The notes below the pieces were generated by a model. It was not told the DNA's origin, made no database searches, and saw only the letters and a list, made by a program, of their open reading frames with translations. From the NCBI RefSeq assembly GCF_022138605.1, contig NZ_JACBFS010000002.1, positions 310,001-374,000 of the forward strand: a stretch of 64,000 nucleotides of DNA, read 5' to 3'. This stretch comes from Xanthobacter sp. NM-25 (GTDB lineage: Bacteria > Pseudomonadota > Alphaproteobacteria > Rhizobiales > Xanthobacteraceae). Made by a program: the position numbers and the translations under genes. Of this stretch, positions 1-7,516 are shown piece after piece (positions within the stretch are counted from its first letter, which is position 1; every line of letters starts with the position of its first letter).

Positions 1-49
1 GGGGCGTGCCGAGCGCCCCCAAAGGTCCGCAGGAACCATGGGAGGGGGC

Positions 50-910
50 ATGGAACGGGTCGCGGTGAATGGCATCGAGCTCGCCTATCGCACCTGGGGC
101 GAGGGGGACGTCACCGTCCTGTTCATCCACGGCAATCTCGCCAGCAAGGAGTGGATCTCCCTGGCGGCGCCACATTTTCCCCGCGGCATCCGCACCATCG
201 CCATCGACTGGCGCGGATGCGGCGACAGCGACAAGCCGACGCCCCTGCCCGATTTCGCCAATTATGCGGTGGCCCAGCACGCCCGCGACATGCTGGCGGC
301 GCTCGATGCCCTCAACGTCTCCTTCTGCCACCTTGCCACCCATTCCGCCGGCGGCCTCATCTCCACCCGCATGCTGCTGGAGCAGCCGCAGCGGTTCGGG
401 CGGGTGTTCTCTTTGTCTCCGGTGGCGCCCCAATCCATCCTGTTCCCGCCGGAGAAGGTGGCCTTCTTCGGCGAGATGAAGAAGAGCAAGCCCCTCACCC
501 GGCAGATCATGGCCGCCACCTGCATGAGCCTGTTCGAGCCCGACAGCTTCGCCAAGGGGCCGGTGCGGTTCGTGGCCGATGTGGGGGCGCGCGGGGCCTT
601 GTTCGACACCATCGTCGAGCAAACCTTCGCGGTCTCCGACGGCATCTGGTTCGGCACCCCCGACACCCTCACCAAGGAAGCCCAGAGTGGCGAGCTGAAG
701 GGGCGGATGAAGGAGATCATCCATCCCCATCTCGTCGCCTGGGGCATGCTCGACGCCGTCATTCGCGAGCAGGACCTTCAGGTCATGACCGAGGAGATGC
801 CCGATTGCCGCCTTGTGGCGGTGCCGGGCGTGAGCCACTCCATGAATGTGGAGGCCCCGGAACTCTACGCCGGCTATTTCGGCGCCTGGTTCGGCGGCCT
901 CGCCTGCTGA
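50..910 (+). CDS. alpha/beta-fold hydrolase
   Basis: About 286 residues, a complete alpha/beta hydrolase. An HGN oxyanion-type motif lies near residue 27, the nucleophile elbow is H-S-A-G-G with Ser near residue 99, the acid is probably the Asp of GMLDAV, and the late GVSHSMN supplies the catalytic His. It looks cytosolic, with no signal peptide. The substrate cannot be told: esterase, lactonase or C-C hydrolase are all possible. I start at the second ATG because GGAGG sits just upstream of it and the protein then opens with MERVAVNG, as such hydrolases often do; an ATG 12 bases upstream is also possible. It converges on the antiporter operon, with only 7 bases between the stop codons, so it is not part of that operon. 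Confidence 0.85.
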   Translation: MERVAVNGIELAYRTWGEGDVTVLFIHGNLASKEWISLAAPHFPRGIRTIAIDWRGCGDSDKPTPLPDFANYAVAQHARDMLAALDALNVSFCHLATHSAGGLISTRMLLEQPQRFGRVFSLSPVAPQSILFPPEKVAFFGEMKKSKPLTRQIMAATCMSLFEPDSFAKGPVRFVADVGARGALFDTIVEQTFAVSDGIWFGTPDTLTKEAQSGELKGRMKEIIHPHLVAWGMLDAVIREQDLQVMTEEMPDCRLVAVPGVSHSMNVEAPELYAGYFGAWFGGLAC

Positions 911-917
911 AGCCGCC

Positions 918-2600
918 TCACGGCCACAGCGGTTGGAGCCATTGCGGCTCGCCCATGGCCACCGCCAGGGCCACCATCACCAGCACCAGCGCGAGCGCCG
1001 CGCTGGACCAATGCCGCAGCCCGGCATCGAGCCGCACCGCCGCGCTCAGCAGTCCACGCAGCGCCGGGCGAAGCCCCTGGGTGAGGGCCAGAATGTCACC
1101 GGCGGGGATCTCCGAGACCTTGGGCGGCTTCTGATAGAGCAGCGCCGCCACCGCCAACCCCAGGGCCACCGGCCACAGCCCCTTGATGATGCCCTCGAGG
1201 GAGAACAGGCCGCCGAGCCCAAGGCCGGTCACCGGCGTAAACAGGGCAAAGGGAAGCAGCACCGCCACCCCGCTCAGCACGGCCCACGGCACCAGCAGCG
1301 CCGGCGGCGCCTCCGCCTCGCCGGCCGCCGGGTCGGCGCCCTTGCCACGCGCCGCCAGCAGCAGCACATAGCGCGCCATCAACAGCGTGGTGCCGCCGGC
1401 GGACAGCGCCAGCAGTATCCCGGCGCCCCCCTCGCCCACCGGCGCCTTCACCGCATATTTGGCGAGGGCACCGCCGGTGAAGGGCAAGCCGGCGAGGCTC
1501 AGCCCGAGCACCGCCGCGCCGATGAGCACGAGGCGCAGGTGGCGGGGCCCGCTGGCCATGGCTACCCCCACCGCCAGGAACATGGCGCCCTTCAGCAGCA
1601 TGTGATTGAGGGCATAGAAGGCCGCGAGACTGGGCGCAGCGGCATCCCCCGCCGCCAGGCCGGCGCCCAGCACCGCCGCGACCACCCCCATCTGGCTGAC
1701 GGTGGAATAGGCCAGCGCCCGCTTGGGATGGCTCTGGGTGAGTCCGATGGCGACCCCGTAGAAGGCCGTGAACAGACCTGCCGTCAGCAGCGCCATGCCC
1801 CATTGCGCCAGCGGCAGGTCCGCCGGCAGGAAGCGGATGAGGCCGATGACACCGGCCTTCACCACAATGCCCGACAGCACGGCTGAGCCGGGCACCGGCG
1901 CCACCGCATGGGCCAACGGCATCCACACATGCAGCGGGAACAGCCCCATCTTCATGGTGAAGCCCACCAGCAGCAGCCCCAGGATGGCCCCCCGCCAGGG
2001 CGATTGCGCCAGGCCCGCCACCGCATCGCGGATCAGTGGATTGGCGCCGCTGACGCTGGAGGCCAGCATGACGAAGGCGGCGATCAGCAGCGCCTCGCCC
2101 AGCACCGTGAGGGCGAGATAGACCCGGCCGGCCCGCCGCGCCTCGGCCGTGTCGTCATGGGCGGCGAGCCCGTAGGCCGCAAAGCTCACCAGCGCATAGG
2201 CCAGATAGAAGCTCGCCACATCCGCCACCAGGAACACCGCGAACGCCCCGGCCATGGTGAGCAGCCACCAGACGCTGAAGGCACCGCGCTCCGGATCATC
2301 CTTGAGATAGGCCCGTGCATAGATGCCGGCCAGCAGCCACAAAAGGGCGGCCCCGCCCAGCAGCAGCGCGCCGGGGGCATCGAGCGCCAGGGTCAGGCGA
2401 AACGGCGCCGGCACCAGCAGCACGCTCTGCCCCACCGGCACCAGCAGCACCGCCGCCAGCGCCGGCAGCGGGGCGACCAGCGCCAAGGTCGGCCCCCACC
2501 GCCGCACCCAGGGCTTCAGCGCCGCGAGGCCCAGCACCAGAGGCACCAGGATCGCCGACAGCAACAGCAGATCGGAACCGCCCAGCGTGCCCGCCGTCAT
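918..2600 (-). CDS. second MrpD/NuoL-like antiporter subunit, last gene of the Mrp operon
   Basis: A 560-residue polytopic membrane protein of the proton_antipo_M (NuoL/M/N, MrpA/MrpD) family. The TM7 lysine is present in KMGLFPLHVW (K217, H224), and the downstream lysine in GIVVKAG (K248) is present. The TM5 glutamate that the family uses for proton transfer appears to be replaced: FYLAYALVSF (A136) aligns with LYVALELLTF of the upstream paralogue (E152). The start ATG overlaps the stop of that paralogue (ATGA). It probably works in the membrane complex with the other Mrp subunits, as a partner of or substitute for the missing MrpA. Substrate ion and direction are unknown. It could equally be annotated as NADH dehydrogenase subunit-like or as a formate-hydrogenlyase-like membrane subunit. 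Confidence 0.85.
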   Translation of the reverse strand: MTAGTLGGSDLLLLSAILVPLVLGLAALKPWVRRWGPTLALVAPLPALAAVLLVPVGQSVLLVPAPFRLTLALDAPGALLLGGAALLWLLAGIYARAYLKDDPERGAFSVWWLLTMAGAFAVFLVADVASFYLAYALVSFAAYGLAAHDDTAEARRAGRVYLALTVLGEALLIAAFVMLASSVSGANPLIRDAVAGLAQSPWRGAILGLLLVGFTMKMGLFPLHVWMPLAHAVAPVPGSAVLSGIVVKAGVIGLIRFLPADLPLAQWGMALLTAGLFTAFYGVAIGLTQSHPKRALAYSTVSQMGVVAAVLGAGLAAGDAAAPSLAAFYALNHMLLKGAMFLAVGVAMASGPRHLRLVLIGAAVLGLSLAGLPFTGGALAKYAVKAPVGEGGAGILLALSAGGTTLLMARYVLLLAARGKGADPAAGEAEAPPALLVPWAVLSGVAVLLPFALFTPVTGLGLGGLFSLEGIIKGLWPVALGLAVAALLYQKPPKVSEIPAGDILALTQGLRPALRGLLSAAVRLDAGLRHWSSAALALVLVMVALAVAMGEPQWLQPLWP

Positions 2601-4108
2601 GGTGCACCCTCCGCCCAGCTGGCGGGCCGGCCGATGGCAAGATAGGCGGACGGCTCCAAGGGCACGAAGCCCAGCCCCACCGCCACCAGCGCCAGGGCGA
2701 GCGCCACCCACTCGCGCCAGCCGGCCACCGGCCGCAGGGCCAGCGGCGCGGCGGGCCGCTGCAGCGCCGGCACCACCACCCGCAACACATAGCCCCCCGC
2801 CAGCAGGCCGCCGATGAGGATGACCAGCGCGATCCACCAGTTGCCCAGATGCACCGCCGCCGACAGCAGCATGACCTTGGCGACGAAGCCGCCGGCCGGT
2901 GGCAGCCCCATCAGCGAGAGGCCGCCGAGGCCGAAGGCGGCCACGCTCACCGGCAGTGCCCGGCCGAGCCCGGTGAGCCCCTTGATGCGATCGTGGCCCA
3001 CCGCCTCGGCGATCAGGCCCGCCGCCATGAACATGGCCGCCTTGGAGAAGGCGTGGGAGGCCAGATGCAGCGCGCCACCGGTCCAGGCCAGGGCGCTCCA
3101 GGCGCTGGCCGCCGCCGCCAGCGGAAACATCAGGAACAGGTAGCCGATCTGCGCCGCGGTGGAATAAGCGATCAGCAGCTTGAGACGGTGCTGCGCCAGC
3201 GCCACCAGGCTGCACATGAGAATGGCAGCAGCGCCGAGGCCGGCCAGGATCGGCCCCACCTTCACCGCCAGGCTCTCCGGCGCCAGATCGAGCCAGAACC
3301 GCACCAGGAGGAAGATCGGCGCCTTGATCACCACCGCCGACAGCATGGCGCTGGCGGCGGGCGGCGCGCCCGAATGGGCCGGCGGCAGCCACAGATGCAG
3401 GGGGAACAGGGCGGCCTTGGCCATCATGCCGGCGGTCATGGCCGCCAGCGCCACCACCAGGCCGGGGCTGACACTGGCCCTGCGCGCCGCCAGGATGATG
3501 TCGAGGGTGCCGTAAAGGGCGTAGATGAGCACCGTGCCCAGCAGGTAGAGCACCGAGCCGAACAACGCGAACACCAGATAGCGCAGCGCCGCCTCGATCT
3601 GCCCTTCCTTACCGTCAAGGCACACCAGCGGCACCGCCGCGAAGGTGAGCAGCTCCAGCGCCACATAGAGGGTGAACAGGTCTTCCGCGACGAACACCAG
3701 ATTGAGCGCGCTCCACACGCACAACAGCAGCATCCAGAAGGCCGTCGGCATGCGCTCGCCCGCCGCCCGCGGCGTCGCCGGGCCGGTCATGGCGTAAAGG
3801 CCGGTGGCGCACAGCACCACCGCCGTCATCACCAGCATCACGGCGGACAGGCCATCGGCCCGCAGGCCCACCCCCAGGGGCGGGCGCCAGCCGCCGATGA
3901 ACGCAGTGGCCGCCTGCCCGGCCGCCGCCACCTCCGCGCCGATCCCCAGCGCCACGGCGAGGCCCGCCGCCAGCACCAGCAGCGTGAGCCGCTCGGCCAG
4001 GCGCGACCCCAGCAAAAGCAGCGGCAGCAGGCCGAACAGCGGCAAGATCACCGCCAGCACCAGCAGCATGTCGGCCGGGGGCAGCCCCGGGAGTGCTCCC
4101 CCGCTCAC
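2597..4108 (-). CDS. mrpD: MrpD-like monovalent cation/proton antiporter subunit D
   Basis: A 503-residue polytopic protein of the MrpD/NuoL family. It carries the expected proton-path residues: E152 in LYVALELLTF, K231 and H237 in KAALFPLHLW, and K262 in VVIKAPIF. I chose the GTG start at 4108: it overlaps the mrpC stop as GTGA and has GGAGG about five bases upstream. The in-frame ATG 39 bases later has no ribosome binding site. Within the inner-membrane Mrp complex this subunit is thought to form one of the proton or cation half-channels. It is translationally coupled to its neighbours on both sides. Confidence 0.9.
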   Translation of the reverse strand: MSGGALPGLPPADMLLVLAVILPLFGLLPLLLLGSRLAERLTLLVLAAGLAVALGIGAEVAAAGQAATAFIGGWRPPLGVGLRADGLSAVMLVMTAVVLCATGLYAMTGPATPRAAGERMPTAFWMLLLCVWSALNLVFVAEDLFTLYVALELLTFAAVPLVCLDGKEGQIEAALRYLVFALFGSVLYLLGTVLIYALYGTLDIILAARRASVSPGLVVALAAMTAGMMAKAALFPLHLWLPPAHSGAPPAASAMLSAVVIKAPIFLLVRFWLDLAPESLAVKVGPILAGLGAAAILMCSLVALAQHRLKLLIAYSTAAQIGYLFLMFPLAAAASAWSALAWTGGALHLASHAFSKAAMFMAAGLIAEAVGHDRIKGLTGLGRALPVSVAAFGLGGLSLMGLPPAGGFVAKVMLLSAAVHLGNWWIALVILIGGLLAGGYVLRVVVPALQRPAAPLALRPVAGWREWVALALALVAVGLGFVPLEPSAYLAIGRPASWAEGAP

Positions 4109-4428
4109 GTGTCCGCCTCCGGCTCCTCGGACGGCGCGCCGCCCTTCGCCCGCAACTGCGCCAGGCGCTCCACCAGCGCGGCGCCCAGGGCGGTGGCCGA
4201 GAAGGCGACGACGATGCCGGTGATGACCAGCGCCTGCGGCACCGGATCGCCGCCGAAGCCCGCGCCGGCCCCCCGTCGCGCCACCACGCCGAACAGCACG
4301 AACACGCCGCCGCCCAGAAGGTTGAAGGCGATGAGCCGGGCCAGGGCACCGCGCCCCACCATCAGGCCATAGATGCCGATGGCGCACAGGGCCGCGGCGG
4401 CGAGGCCGAACAGGGTCTCGGCGCTCAT
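4105..4428 (-). CDS. mrpC: MrpC/MnhC (NuoK-like) antiporter subunit
   Basis: A small 107-residue membrane protein with three hydrophobic segments, homologous to NuoK/MbhG. Diagnostic features are the segment RLIAFNLLGGGVFVLFGVVA and the downstream PVPQALVITGIVVAFSATA, the latter typical of MrpC. A hydrophilic tail rich in Glu and Asp ends the protein. The start ATG overlaps the stop of the upstream fused B subunit by four bases (ATGA). It is a small integral subunit of the Mrp complex, adjacent to MrpD. Confidence 0.92.
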   Translation of the reverse strand: MSAETLFGLAAAALCAIGIYGLMVGRGALARLIAFNLLGGGVFVLFGVVARRGAGAGFGGDPVPQALVITGIVVAFSATALGAALVERLAQLRAKGGAPSEEPEADT

Positions 4429-5354
4429 TCCGTCTCCTCCGCAACCGGCGGGCCGAGCACCAGCAGCGCCAGGGTCACCGCGATGGACAGGGTGATGGCG
4501 GCTTCCACCAGAATGATCACCGCTTTTTCCACCCCCGGCGGATAGGCCAGGAAGGCGTCGGCGAACACCCAGCCGAGCACGCCCACCAGCAGGAAGCCGA
4601 ACGGCCCCGCCAGCAGCAGCGCCCGCAGCCGCCGCCGCGCCAGCACCGGGCGCGGCAGCAGCCCCGCGGCGATGGCCATCAGAGCCATGGCCGCCAGCAC
4701 GGCACCGCCCTGGAAGGCGCCTCCGGGCACGTCCGCGCCGGCCCAAAACATGTAGAGCCCCACCAGCACGCCCACCGGCACCACCAGCCGCGCCAGGAAT
4801 TCCAGCGCCCCCGACCAGGGGGCCGGCAGCAGCACCGCCGGACGGCCGGCCCAAGTGCGGTCGGGCGAGAGGGCCCATACGCCGATGAGGGCGAGCAGCA
4901 GCACCACCGTTTCCAGCAGCGTATCCAGCGCGCGGAACACGATGAGCACGGCGGTGATGGGATTGCCGAGATCGGTGGCCGGCAGGTGCCGCGCCACTTC
5001 CGGCGCCAGGCTCGGCGCTGGCTCGGGCAGCAACAGCACCACAGCGGCGAGCCCCGCGAACACCAGCAGCGCCACCACCCCCGCGAGCAGGCGATAGGCG
5101 AGCCCGGCCGCGAGCGGGGCCGGCGCATCATCCCGCGCCACCGCCCGCAGCAGCACCAGACCGGTGACGCCGCTGCCCACCGCCACCTCGGTCAAGGCCA
5201 CATCCACCGCCGCCAGCCGCACCCAGACGAGGCCGAGGATCAGCCCATAGGCCATGAAGGCGGCCACCCGCGAGAACCCCTCCCCCGCCGCCACCGCGCG
5301 CAGCGCCGCCAGCAGGGCGAGAAGACAGAGCAGCGCATCAAAGGCCAGGCTCAT
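4425..5354 (-). CDS. fused MrpA C-terminal (MbhD/MbhE-like) plus MrpB antiporter subunit
   Basis: 309 residues with three modules in order. Residues 1-75 look like DUF4040/MbhD (VDVALTEVAVGSGVT). Residues about 90-165 look like MbhE, the extreme C-terminus of MrpA (NPITAVLIVFRALDTLLE). Residues about 185-305 are the MnhB domain (VPGGAFQGGAVLAA). In classical Mrp operons the first two modules belong to the large MrpA; here they sit on MrpB and no large MrpA precedes them. This is the arrangement seen in group-2/Mbh-like cassettes. Start and stop both overlap neighbouring genes by four bases. Annotation pipelines may call it MnhB or DUF4040 protein. Confidence 0.88.
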   Translation of the reverse strand: MSLAFDALLCLLALLAALRAVAAGEGFSRVAAFMAYGLILGLVWVRLAAVDVALTEVAVGSGVTGLVLLRAVARDDAPAPLAAGLAYRLLAGVVALLVFAGLAAVVLLLPEPAPSLAPEVARHLPATDLGNPITAVLIVFRALDTLLETVVLLLALIGVWALSPDRTWAGRPAVLLPAPWSGALEFLARLVVPVGVLVGLYMFWAGADVPGGAFQGGAVLAAMALMAIAAGLLPRPVLARRRLRALLLAGPFGFLLVGVLGWVFADAFLAYPPGVEKAVIILVEAAITLSIAVTLALLVLGPPVAEETE

Positions 5355-5692
5355 GGCTCGCCCGCCTCCGCGGCCGCACCGTCCGGGTCATCGGCGCCGG
5401 TCTCGCTGTCCCGAAACGCCACTTCGGCCAGCAGCTGCGCCACCGCGCCGGAGGAAAGCTGCAGCAGCAGCCAGATGGCCACCACCTTGGCGGCGGCCAG
5501 CACGGCGCCGCTGGCCACGAGCTGCGGCAGCACGCCGAGGGCGATCAACCCCAGGCCGATATTGTCCGCCTTGGCCAGCGCATGCAGACGCGTGAGCGGA
5601 TCGGGCAGGCGCAGCAGACCGAGGGTTCCGGCGGCGAAAAACACGAGGCCAGCCAGAACACACAGGCCGGTGAGCAGATGGAGCGCGATCAT
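5351..5692 (-). CDS. mrpG: MrpG/MnhG antiporter subunit
   Basis: 113 residues. The hallmark of the MnhG/PhaG family is the stretch GTLGLLRLPDPLTRLHALAK, followed by DNIGLGLIALG and two more membrane helices. The tail after residue about 95 is acidic and hydrophilic. Its start overlaps the mrpF stop and its stop overlaps the next start, each by four bases, so expression is tightly coupled. It is a small subunit of the inner-membrane Mrp complex, thought to be needed for assembly. Confidence 0.93.
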   Translation of the reverse strand: MIALHLLTGLCVLAGLVFFAAGTLGLLRLPDPLTRLHALAKADNIGLGLIALGVLPQLVASGAVLAAAKVVAIWLLLQLSSGAVAQLLAEVAFRDSETGADDPDGAAAEAGEP

Positions 5693-5997
5693 CGGCGCCC
5701 CTCGCCGCCCGCCTCGTCCGATGGCGCGGGGTTCTTGAGCGCCAGCCCCCGCAGCGCCATGGCCGCCACCGCAGCCAGAAGGGCCAGCAACAGCGCCACA
5801 TCGAGCGTGGCGACATCGCCGCTGGCGAGGGTGAGCAGCAGCAGCACCCCGATGCCCCCGGACCCCAGCAACTGCACCCCCATCATCTGGTTCGCCATAC
5901 CGCCGCGCAGGCCCATGGCCACCAGCCCGATGGCGGTGATGAGCAGCAACAGAGCCGCCGCCACGAACAGCGCCTCCCCCAGCAGGCTCTCAGCCAT
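5689..5997 (-). CDS. mrpF: MrpF/MnhF antiporter subunit
   Basis: 102 residues from the ATG at 5997, giving MAESLLGEALFVAAALLLL and then GGMANQMMGVQLLGSGGIG, a typical MnhF/PhaF pattern of three helices. Reading frame is open further upstream, but those codons lie inside mrpE and give no membrane protein, so I use the internal ATG, which overlaps the end of mrpE by eight bases. Some homologues of MrpF transport bile salts, but here the context is the Mrp complex. Confidence 0.9.
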   Translation of the reverse strand: MAESLLGEALFVAAALLLLITAIGLVAMGLRGGMANQMMGVQLLGSGGIGVLLLLTLASGDVATLDVALLLALLAAVAAMALRGLALKNPAPSDEAGGEGRR

Positions 5998-6562
5998 GCG
6001 CCGGCCCCTCCGGCTCGAGCAGATCGTCGGGCGGGAGCGCCTCATCGACCGCCGCGCCCACGGCCTCCAGGTAGAGGGTAGCGTCCTCCTCCAGCTCGTC
6101 GAGCACCGGGCCTTCCACGTCCAGGGCATGGAGCAGCAGCGCATCCTCCTCCGCACCGAAGGGCAAGGTCCCCGGCTGCAGGCTGATGGTGGCGGCGAAC
6201 CCCTGGCGCAGCAGCCCTTCCGACATGCCGCAATCCACCGCGACGATGCCCGGGGCGATGGGCAGCACCGGCGCGGTGACGCGGCGCAGCAGGTCCACGC
6301 CCGCGAGAGCGGAGCGGCGCAGGAAATGGGCGAGAAATATGGCGATCGGCCGTACGCGCAGCACCCGCCGAGAGGGGGGCAGCAGGCGCAGGCTCAGTTC
6401 CGCCACCAAAACGCTGCCCAGGGCCCCCGCCAGCAGATCCACCGGCCCCACCCGGCCGAGCGCCACCCACACGGCGAAGACGCACAGAAAGCGCACCGCG
6501 CGCTGCCGCAGGCTGAAGCCGGAAGCCCCATGCTCGAGGTCCGGCGGCGGAAGAGCCGTCAT
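5990..6562 (-). CDS. mrpE: MrpE/MnhE antiporter subunit, first gene of the Mrp operon
   Basis: 190 residues, MnhE/PhaE family. Two N-terminal hydrophobic segments (VRFLCVFAVWVALG and DLLAGALGSVLVAELSLRLL) are followed by the conserved cytosolic half with GVDLLRRV, PGIVAV and, near the end, a mostly acidic tail in place of the usual HDLD-like motif (SLQPGTLPF then LLLHALDVE). It leads a seven-gene minus-strand transcription unit in which every junction overlaps. The operon promoter should lie in the 323-bp divergent gap before the DUF1269 gene, but no convincing -35/-10 pair is obvious. Confidence 0.9.
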   Translation of the reverse strand: MTALPPPDLEHGASGFSLRQRAVRFLCVFAVWVALGRVGPVDLLAGALGSVLVAELSLRLLPPSRRVLRVRPIAIFLAHFLRRSALAGVDLLRRVTAPVLPIAPGIVAVDCGMSEGLLRQGFAATISLQPGTLPFGAEEDALLLHALDVEGPVLDELEEDATLYLEAVGAAVDEALPPDDLLEPEGPAHG

Positions 6563-6885
6563 GACGCCTGATCACCCCATCCTTGCAGTGGCCGCCCCGC
6601 GCGACAGCGGGCAGGACACCCGCCCCGCACGTGCAGCGGAACCTTGTGACCGGACGAATCATGGCGTTGAACAAGCAGAACCAAAGCTTCAACGGCAGGA
6701 TACGTTGTGGTTCGGTTCTACTGCCGGCCGTGCCGCGTTGCAACGTGGCCGCGGCCGCACAGGCGGGCCCTGCACAGCGGTGCCCATACCGCAGCGCGTC
6801 TTGCCTCTGTCGCGGATTCGGCCCAAGGTCCGGCGCCTGCAACCGGGCCCTGCGCGGTTCTGCGCCCACCACACAGAGGATGACC
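6563..6885. other. 323-bp divergent intergenic region between the Mrp operon and a DUF1269 gene
   Basis: Both neighbours are transcribed away from this gap, so it should contain two promoters. I see no strong sigma-70-type pair. A GGAAC at about 6639 followed by CGTT is suggestive of a general stress (EcfG) promoter, but the spacing is about 22 bases rather than 16-18, so I do not call it. A 10-bp perfect palindrome CGTTGCAACG lies at 6736-6745. An open reading frame runs in from 6583 into the downstream gene, but it has no coding character before 6886. Confidence 0.5.
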
Positions 6886-7413
6886 ATGAGCGATCTCGTC
6901 GTATTCGGCTTCAGCAAACTTCACGAGGCCGACGAAGTCCTCAACAAGCTTCGCTCCATGCAGAAAGAGCACCTCATCGACCTGGAAGATGCCTGCGTGG
7001 TGGAGCGGGAAGCCGACGGCAAAGTGCATGTGAAGCAGGCGGTAAACCTCACCGCCATGGGCGCCGCCCAGGGCGGCACCATGGGCGCCCTGTGGGGCGG
7101 CCTGGTGGGCCTGTTGTTCCTCAACCCGCTCGCCGGCATGGCGCTGGGCGCGGCGGCCGGTGCCGGAGCGGGCGCGCTGTCCGGCTCGCTGGCCGATTAC
7201 GGCATCAACGACGATTTCGTGAAGCAGCTGGGCGCCACCATCCCGGCCGATTCCTCGGCCCTGTTCGTGCTGGTGAAGAGCGTCACCTTCGACAAGGTGC
7301 TGCCGGAGATCGAGCCCTATAATCCCCGCGTGCTCAAGACCTCCCTGTCCAACGAGGCGGAAGCCAAGCTGAAGGCGGCCCTCATCGGCGGCGGCGCGCC
7401 CGCCGCGTCCTGA
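6886..7413 (+). CDS. DUF1269 domain membrane protein
   Basis: 175 residues starting MSDLVVFGFSK. The DUF1269 family is recognisable from the ferredoxin-like N-terminal part (LHEADEVLNKLRSMQKE, LIDLEDACVV) followed by a Gly/Ala-rich hydrophobic hairpin (GAAQGGTMGALWGGLVGLLF and MALGAAAGAGAGALSG, residues about 58-98) and a C-terminal domain ending LKAALIGGG. I choose the ATG at 6886 over the one six bases upstream because AGAGG is then correctly spaced. Proteins of this family are often stress-associated membrane proteins of unknown function. It stands alone, divergent from the Mrp operon. Confidence 0.85.
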   Translation: MSDLVVFGFSKLHEADEVLNKLRSMQKEHLIDLEDACVVEREADGKVHVKQAVNLTAMGAAQGGTMGALWGGLVGLLFLNPLAGMALGAAAGAGAGALSGSLADYGINDDFVKQLGATIPADSSALFVLVKSVTFDKVLPEIEPYNPRVLKTSLSNEAEAKLKAALIGGGAPAAS

Positions 7414-7516
7414 GCGGCGGTCCACCCGCGACCATACGGTGGCCCGCGCCGGCGCGGGCCCATCCATCCGCGCCCCGGCGGCCCACCGTCGCCCGGGCGC
7501 CAGCCAGACGGTGGCC

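Noticed and set aside
2601..3392. Upstream extension of the last Mrp gene
   Set aside because: It overlaps the preceding MrpD gene in another frame and encodes Arg/Gly-rich non-membrane sequence.
6639..6672. EcfG-type promoter before the DUF1269 gene
   Set aside because: GGAAC and CGTT are present but about 22 bases apart instead of 16-18.
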